Source of the DNA: an uncultured Collinsella sp. | GTDB taxonomy: Bacteria > Actinomycetota > Coriobacteriia > Coriobacteriales > Coriobacteriaceae | DNA: 64,000 nucleotides | Reading direction: 5' to 3' | NCBI GenBank assembly: GCA_902470925.1 | Contig: CABRIF010000001.1 | Location: 1 to 64,000 of the forward strand | Part shown: one piece after another, positions 59,737-64,000 of the stretch | Position numbering within the stretch: position 1 is the first letter of the stretch | Layout of the letters: the number at the start of each line of letters is the position of its first letter | Notes under the pieces: generated by a model | What the model was told of the DNA's origin: nothing | The model's input: the letters and a program-made list of their open reading frames with translations, nothing else | Database searches by the model: none | Position numbers and translations under genes: made by a program

Positions 59737-62409
59737 TTGGAAAAAGAGTACTTGGCCTCGGCTGAGGACGTGCTTGCGGCGCAGTCCACGGACGCGCAGG
59801 CGGGCCTTGCTGCTGCCGAGGCGAGCACGCGCCTGGCGAGCGTGGGCCCCAACAAGCTCGATGAAGAGGAGAAGACGCCGCTGTGGAAGCGCTTCTTCGA
59901 GCAGATGGCCGACCCGATGGTCATCATGCTGCTCGTGGCTGCCGCTATCTCGGTGATCACCGGCTTCATCCAGGGTGAGCCCGAGTGGGCAGACGCTGCC
60001 ATCATCCTGTCCGTCGTTATCCTGAATTCCGTCCTCGGCGTGGTCCAGGAGGCGAAAAGCGAGCAGGCGCTCGAGGCGCTGCAGGAGATGAGCGCCGCGC
60101 AGTCCAAGGTCATGCGCGACGGCAAGCTGGTCCATATGGCCAGCTCTGAGCTCGTCCCCGGCGACGTTGTGCTGCTGGAGGCCGGCGATTCGGTGCCCGC
60201 CGACTGCCGTGTGCTGGAGAGCGCCTCGATGAAGATCGAGGAGGCGGCCCTCACCGGCGAGTCCGTGCCGGTGGAGAAACACGCCGAGCAGATCGAGCTC
60301 GCCGCGGGCACCGACGACGTGCCGCTGGGCGACCGCAAGAACATGTGCTACATGGGTTCCACCGTGGTGTACGGCCGCGGCCGCGCCGTCGTGGTGGGCA
60401 CCGGCATGCATACCGAGATGGGCAAGATCGCCACAGCCCTCACGCAGGCCAAGAAGGAGCTCACGCCGCTGCAGATGAAGCTCAACGAGCTCTCTGGCAT
60501 CCTGACCAAGCTCGTGCTGGCCATCTGCGTGATCATCTTCGCCGTGGATATCGTGCGTCACTTCGGCGAGCTGGGGACCAACCCCGAGATGCTGCTCGAC
60601 ACCTTCATGGTTGCCGTGTCACTTGCCGTGGCCGCCATCCCCGAGGGCCTGGTCGCCGTGGTGACCATCGTGCTGTCCATGGGCGTCACCAAGATGTCGA
60701 AGCGCCAGGCCATCATCCGCAAGATGACCGCCGTGGAGACCCTCGGCTGCACCCAGATCATCTGCTCCGATAAGACCGGCACCCTCACCCAGAACAAGAT
60801 GACCGTCGTCAAGCACGAGCTCGCTGCCGACGAGGACAAGTTCCTGGCGGGCATGGCGCTGTGCTCCGACGCCAAGTGGGACGAGGACAAGGGCGAGGCC
60901 GTGGGCGAGCCCACCGAGTGCGCGCTGGTGAATGACGCCGCCAAGGCGGGCATGACCGGCCTCGACGTTGAGCACCCGCGCGTGGGCGAGGCCCCGTTCG
61001 ATTCCGGCCGCAAGATGATGTCCGTGGTGGTCAAGGGCCTCGACGACAGCTTCGAGCAGTTCACCAAGGGCGCGCCCGACGTGGTGATCGGCCTGTGCAC
61101 CCACGTGTACGATAACGGCACGATCGTGCCGATGACCGACGAGCGCCGCGACCAGATCCTGGCCGCCAACAAGGCCATGGCCGACCAGGCCCTGCGCGTG
61201 CTGGCGTTGGCTTCGCGCACCTACAGCGAGGTTCCTGCCGACTTCGCGCCTGAGGCCCTCGAGCACGACCTGGTGTTCTGCGGCCTGTCCGGCATGATCG
61301 ACCCGGTCCGCCCCGAGGTCACCGCGGCCATCGTGGAGGCCAAGGAGGCCGGTATCCGCCCGGTCATGATCACCGGCGACCATATCGATACCGCCGTGGC
61401 GATCGCGAAGGATTTGGGCATCGTTTCGGATGCCTCCCAGGCCATCACCGGCGCTCAGCTCGACAAGATCTCCGACGAGGACTTCAAGACCCGCGTGACC
61501 GAGATCTCCGTGTACGCGCGCGTCCAGCCCGAGCACAAGGCGCGCATCGTCGACGCCTGGAAGGGCCTGGGCAACATCGTGGCCATGACCGGCGACGGCG
61601 TGAACGACGCGCCGTCCATCAAGCGCGCCGACATCGGCGTGGGCATGGGCATCACCGGCACCGACGTCACCAAGAACGTGGCCGACATGGTGCTTGCCGA
61701 TGACAACTTCGCCACCATCATAAACGCGGTGGAGGAAGGCCGTCGTATCTACGACAACATCCGCAAGGTCATCCAGTTCCTGCTGTCCGCCAACATCGCC
61801 GAGGTACTCTCGGTGTTCGTGGCCACGCTGATCGGCTTCACGATCTTCCAGCCGGTGCAGCTGCTGTGGATCAACCTCATCACCGACTCCCTGCCGGCGC
61901 TCGCGCTCGGCATGGAGGAGGCTGAGGGCGACGTCATGAAGCGCAAGCCGCGCCGCGCCTCCGATGGCGTGTTCGCCGGCGGCATGGGGCTGGACATCGC
62001 GTTCCAGGGTGTGATCATCACCCTGCTGGTGCTGGCTTCGTTCTTCACGGGCATGTATATCCACAACGGCTCCATCGACCTGAGCATGCTGCTCGACGGT
62101 GTGCCGGATGCCGAGGGCGTGACCATGTCGTTCATCACCCTGTCCATGGTCGAGATCTTCCACTCCTTCAACATGCGCAGCCGCCGCGCTTCCATCTTCG
62201 CGATGAAGCAGCAGAACAAGTGGCTGTGGGGCGCTGCGGTGTTGGCGCTCGTGCTGACGGTGATTCCGGTCGAGGTCGACTTCCTGGCCGAGGTCTTCGG
62301 CTTCATGCCGCTGCCCGCCGAGGCGCTGCTGGCGGCTCTGGGCTTGGCCTTCCTGATCATCCCGATCATGGAGATCTACAAGTTCGTGATGCGCTCGATC
62401 GAGAAGTAG
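59737..62409 (+). CDS. P-type Ca2+-transporting ATPase (type IIA/B)
   Basis: An 890-residue P2-type cation ATPase. The phosphorylated Asp345 is in ICSDKTGTLTQNKM; the actuator motif is EEAALTGESVPVEK; the hinge MTGDGVNDAPSIKRADIG. PEGL in AIPEGLVAVVT lies in membrane helix 4, as in SERCA/PMCA pumps. Ten membrane segments are expected. Substrate is probably Ca2+ export. The start is a TTG nine bases after CAGGAGG; no ATG is available nearby. A terminator follows at 62477. Confidence 0.92.
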   Translation: MEKEYLASAEDVLAAQSTDAQAGLAAAEASTRLASVGPNKLDEEEKTPLWKRFFEQMADPMVIMLLVAAAISVITGFIQGEPEWADAAIILSVVILNSVLGVVQEAKSEQALEALQEMSAAQSKVMRDGKLVHMASSELVPGDVVLLEAGDSVPADCRVLESASMKIEEAALTGESVPVEKHAEQIELAAGTDDVPLGDRKNMCYMGSTVVYGRGRAVVVGTGMHTEMGKIATALTQAKKELTPLQMKLNELSGILTKLVLAICVIIFAVDIVRHFGELGTNPEMLLDTFMVAVSLAVAAIPEGLVAVVTIVLSMGVTKMSKRQAIIRKMTAVETLGCTQIICSDKTGTLTQNKMTVVKHELAADEDKFLAGMALCSDAKWDEDKGEAVGEPTECALVNDAAKAGMTGLDVEHPRVGEAPFDSGRKMMSVVVKGLDDSFEQFTKGAPDVVIGLCTHVYDNGTIVPMTDERRDQILAANKAMADQALRVLALASRTYSEVPADFAPEALEHDLVFCGLSGMIDPVRPEVTAAIVEAKEAGIRPVMITGDHIDTAVAIAKDLGIVSDASQAITGAQLDKISDEDFKTRVTEISVYARVQPEHKARIVDAWKGLGNIVAMTGDGVNDAPSIKRADIGVGMGITGTDVTKNVADMVLADDNFATIINAVEEGRRIYDNIRKVIQFLLSANIAEVLSVFVATLIGFTIFQPVQLLWINLITDSLPALALGMEEAEGDVMKRKPRRASDGVFAGGMGLDIAFQGVIITLLVLASFFTGMYIHNGSIDLSMLLDGVPDAEGVTMSFITLSMVEIFHSFNMRSRRASIFAMKQQNKWLWGAAVLALVLTVIPVEVDFLAEVFGFMPLPAEALLAALGLAFLIIPIMEIYKFVMRSIEK

Positions 62410-62476
62410 GCGAGCGGGTACCTGTCGCGCCGGGACAGTCCGGCGCGCCGGCGCGCTGCGTAGCGTGCACGTGTGG

Positions 62477-62506
62477 GGCGCGGTCCGTTGGGGCCGCGCC
62501 TTTTTT
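62477..62506 (+). terminator. Rho-independent terminator after the P-type ATPase
   Basis: GGCGCGGTCC (62477-62486) and GGGCCGCGCC (62491-62500) pair over ten positions with a GTTG loop and are followed by TTTTTT. The next 200 bp contain a short direct repeat (TGCCGTGCGGCTGTGGGTG, near 62510 and 62543) but no gene. Confidence 0.88.
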
Positions 62507-62723
62507 GTGTGCCGTGCGGCTGTGGGTGGCGGCGAGGTGCGTATGCCGTGCGGCTGTGGGTGCGATGGCGGCGGCGAGGCGTGTGGGGCGCGCTGCGCGG
62601 GGCACGCGGTGGCGCGGGCAGTGGGCAGCGATGTGCGCCGTTGGGGTCTCGACCCGGCTTCGATGGCCGTGCGGCGCCATCGGCGGTGCTTTTAGCCGCC
62701 CGACTGCCGAGCTCTTCCGTTTA

Positions 62724-62769
62724 CATAAGTCGACTTTACATAAGTGAATTCATGTAAAGTCGACTTATG
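62724..62769. promoter_or_regulatory. Perfect 18-bp inverted repeat upstream of the ATPase gene
   Basis: CATAAGTCGACTTTACAT (62724-62741) and ATGTAAAGTCGACTTATG (62752-62769) are exact inverted arms around a 10-bp spacer. The half-site TTACATAAGT also recurs directly at 62721 and 62737. TATTCT at 62771-62776 is a possible -10 box. The element is AT-rich in a GC-rich setting and ends 40 bp before the start codon, so it is a strong operator candidate, perhaps for the downstream protein itself, which has a winged helix. Confidence 0.65.
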
Positions 62770-62809
62770 CTATTCTGGTAGAGGAAATGCGAGAACAGGA
62801 GGACAGATT

Positions 62810-64000
62810 GTGCTGATAGGACGTCAGGCTGAGCTGGATGCCCTGTGCCGGCTTTATAACAAGAATGGCTTTCAGATGCCCGTTCTGTTCGGGCGTCGTC
62901 GTGTGGGCAAGACGTATCTCATGTCGGAATTTGTTCGCGACAAGCCTGCGATTTTCTTCACGGCCGTTGAGGACAACATGACGGTGAATCTGCGCAATCT
63001 GAGCCGTGAGATCTACAGCTTCGACCATCCCGGGGGCGATGTTCAACTCGCCCCCTTATATCCGGATCTGCATACGGCGTTTGAGGCGGTCTTTTCCCGC
63101 GCAGAGGGTCAGCGGCTCGTATTCGTTATCGACGAATACCCCTATCTTGCGAAAGCCGATCCAAGCGTATCGTCTATCTTGCAGGCGCTCGTCGATCGCT
63201 CGAAGGATGGCTCACAGCTGTTTCTCATGCTGTGCGGGTCGTCGCTCTCCTTCATGCGCGAGCAGGTGTTGGGGGAGAAAAGCCCGCTGTACGGTAGGCG
63301 TACGGCGCAGCTCGAACTGAAGCCGCTTGATTTTTTCGAGGCCCGTCAGTTCTTCCCGAATATGGATATGCAGCATGCCGCCCAGCTGTACGGCGCGGTG
63401 GGCGGTATACCGTTGTATCTGCAGCAGTTCAGCGATCGCGCGTCGTTTGAGGACAACATCAGGGATGTATTTTTAGACCCCTCGTCAATTCTGTTCGAAG
63501 AGCCTCTGAACCTTCTCAAGCAGGAGGTGCAGAAATCGGCAACGTATAATGCGATCATTGGGGCAATCGCCGCGGGTAAAACCGAGAACAACGAAATCGC
63601 GACAACAGTCGGTATCGCTTCAAGCGAGCTCACCTACTACTTGAAAGAGCTCGACCGCATTGGCTTGGTGGAGAAGGAGCGACCGGTGTGCGACGGAAGT
63701 CGTCGGCCGGTGTACCGCCTGTCGGATAACATGTTCAGGTTCTGGTATCGCTTCGTCATGCCCAACCGTTCAACGATTGAACGCCGCATGCCGCAACGTG
63801 CGCTATCGGCGGTTTCTCGGTACCTCTCCGTCTATATGGGCGAGGTGTTTGAGCAGATATGTCGCGAGTGGCTGTGGCGGAGGAACATGAGCGGTGAGCT
63901 GCAGGCCGAATTCGATGAGCTGGGACGCTGGTGGGGCAATAATCCTCAGCTGAGACGCGAGGAAGAGATCGATGTCGTGGGCGTAGCCGATGGGATGCCC
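62810..64000 (+). CDS. ATPase of the archaeal ATPase_2/DUF234 family, 3' end outside window
   Basis: 397 codons are visible, open to the window end. The start is GTG at 62810, seven bases after AGGAGG, giving VLIGRQAELDALCRLY. Walker A is FGRRRVGKTYLMSEF (about residues 28-42), Walker B VFVIDEYPYL, and sensor-1-like LCGSSLSFMRE. A winged helix follows (ATTVGIASSELTYYLKELDRIGLVEKERPV at about residues 265-294), then the DUF234 nuclease-like C-terminal domain (FRFWYRFV..., EEIDVVGVADG). These standalone STAND-like ATPases are common in anaerobes and archaea and remain poorly understood. The upstream palindrome suggests self-regulation. Confidence 0.88.
   Translation, partial: MLIGRQAELDALCRLYNKNGFQMPVLFGRRRVGKTYLMSEFVRDKPAIFFTAVEDNMTVNLRNLSREIYSFDHPGGDVQLAPLYPDLHTAFEAVFSRAEGQRLVFVIDEYPYLAKADPSVSSILQALVDRSKDGSQLFLMLCGSSLSFMREQVLGEKSPLYGRRTAQLELKPLDFFEARQFFPNMDMQHAAQLYGAVGGIPLYLQQFSDRASFEDNIRDVFLDPSSILFEEPLNLLKQEVQKSATYNAIIGAIAAGKTENNEIATTVGIASSELTYYLKELDRIGLVEKERPVCDGSRRPVYRLSDNMFRFWYRFVMPNRSTIERRMPQRALSAVSRYLSVYMGEVFEQICREWLWRRNMSGELQAEFDELGRWWGNNPQLRREEEIDVVGVADGMP

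Overview
The window looks like a contig from a GC-rich, anaerobic gut actinobacterium of the Coriobacteriia, most likely Collinsella or a close relative. This is inferred from the high GC third-codon bias, many sugar PTS operons with DeoR-type regulators, an oxygen-sensitive radical-SAM sulfatase maturase, a secreted LPXTG-anchored hexosaminidase, and short G-rich interspersed repeats. No 16S or ribosomal marker is present, so the genus is an inference. Bases 1-51 are not genomic: they match an Illumina Nextera i7 adapter ending in the transposase mosaic end, so the real DNA starts at 52 and the first gene is cut by the contig edge. The last gene is cut by the window end.

Region 1 (52-20211) reads as one catabolic locus for a sulfated galactose-type sugar. 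Two DeoR regulators (minus strand) diverge from a mannose-family PTS (EIIA, EIIB, EIIC, EIID), followed by a sulfatase without signal peptide, its anaerobic maturase, a small membrane-anchored helical protein and a TauE/SafE exporter. Next come lacA-lacB (galactose-6-phosphate isomerase), an AraC regulator divergent from a 1120-residue DUF5107/TPR protein, lacC (tagatose-6-phosphate kinase), a further DeoR regulator, and a class II tagatose-bisphosphate aldolase. Together they make a complete route: PTS import and phosphorylation, cytoplasmic desulfation, export of the released sulfur oxyanion, and the tagatose-6-phosphate pathway to triose phosphates. At least seven copies of a 21-bp G-rich REP-like repeat lie here, two of them fused in frame to the AraC gene.

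Region 2 (20814-28730) is an ascorbate-type (ula) operon under its own DeoR regulator: EIIA, EIIC, EIIB, an FG-GAP-like protein of unknown role, ulaG, ulaE and ulaF. The decarboxylase ulaD is missing. Three copies of TTTCTGAACG lie in the divergent regulatory region.

Region 3 (28948-32797) starts with an initiator tRNA-Met and is a small accessory island: XRE regulator, an unknown gene possibly split by a frameshift, an IS3-type transposase remnant, a Fic toxin with overlapping VbhA-like antitoxin, hypothetical genes and a palindromic repeat.

Region 4 (32798-39510) holds a second mannose-family PTS whose EIIC is frameshifted at a C6 tract, then a small membrane protein, a MarR regulator, a 35-codon ORF overlapping a cupin-type glucose-6-phosphate isomerase, about 700 bp of degenerate 41-bp repeats, and a GNAT acetyltransferase.

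Region 5 (39806-64000) is mostly housekeeping: EamA transporter, RecQ, a cell-wall-anchored GH84 hexosaminidase, MetA, 5-formyl-THF cyclo-ligase, hypoxanthine-DNA glycosylase, M16C protease, zinc-ribbon NERD protein, PcrA/UvrD helicase, pyruvate kinase, a YhcH-family protein, a Ca2+-type P-ATPase, and a DUF234-type ATPase preceded by a perfect 18-bp inverted repeat.
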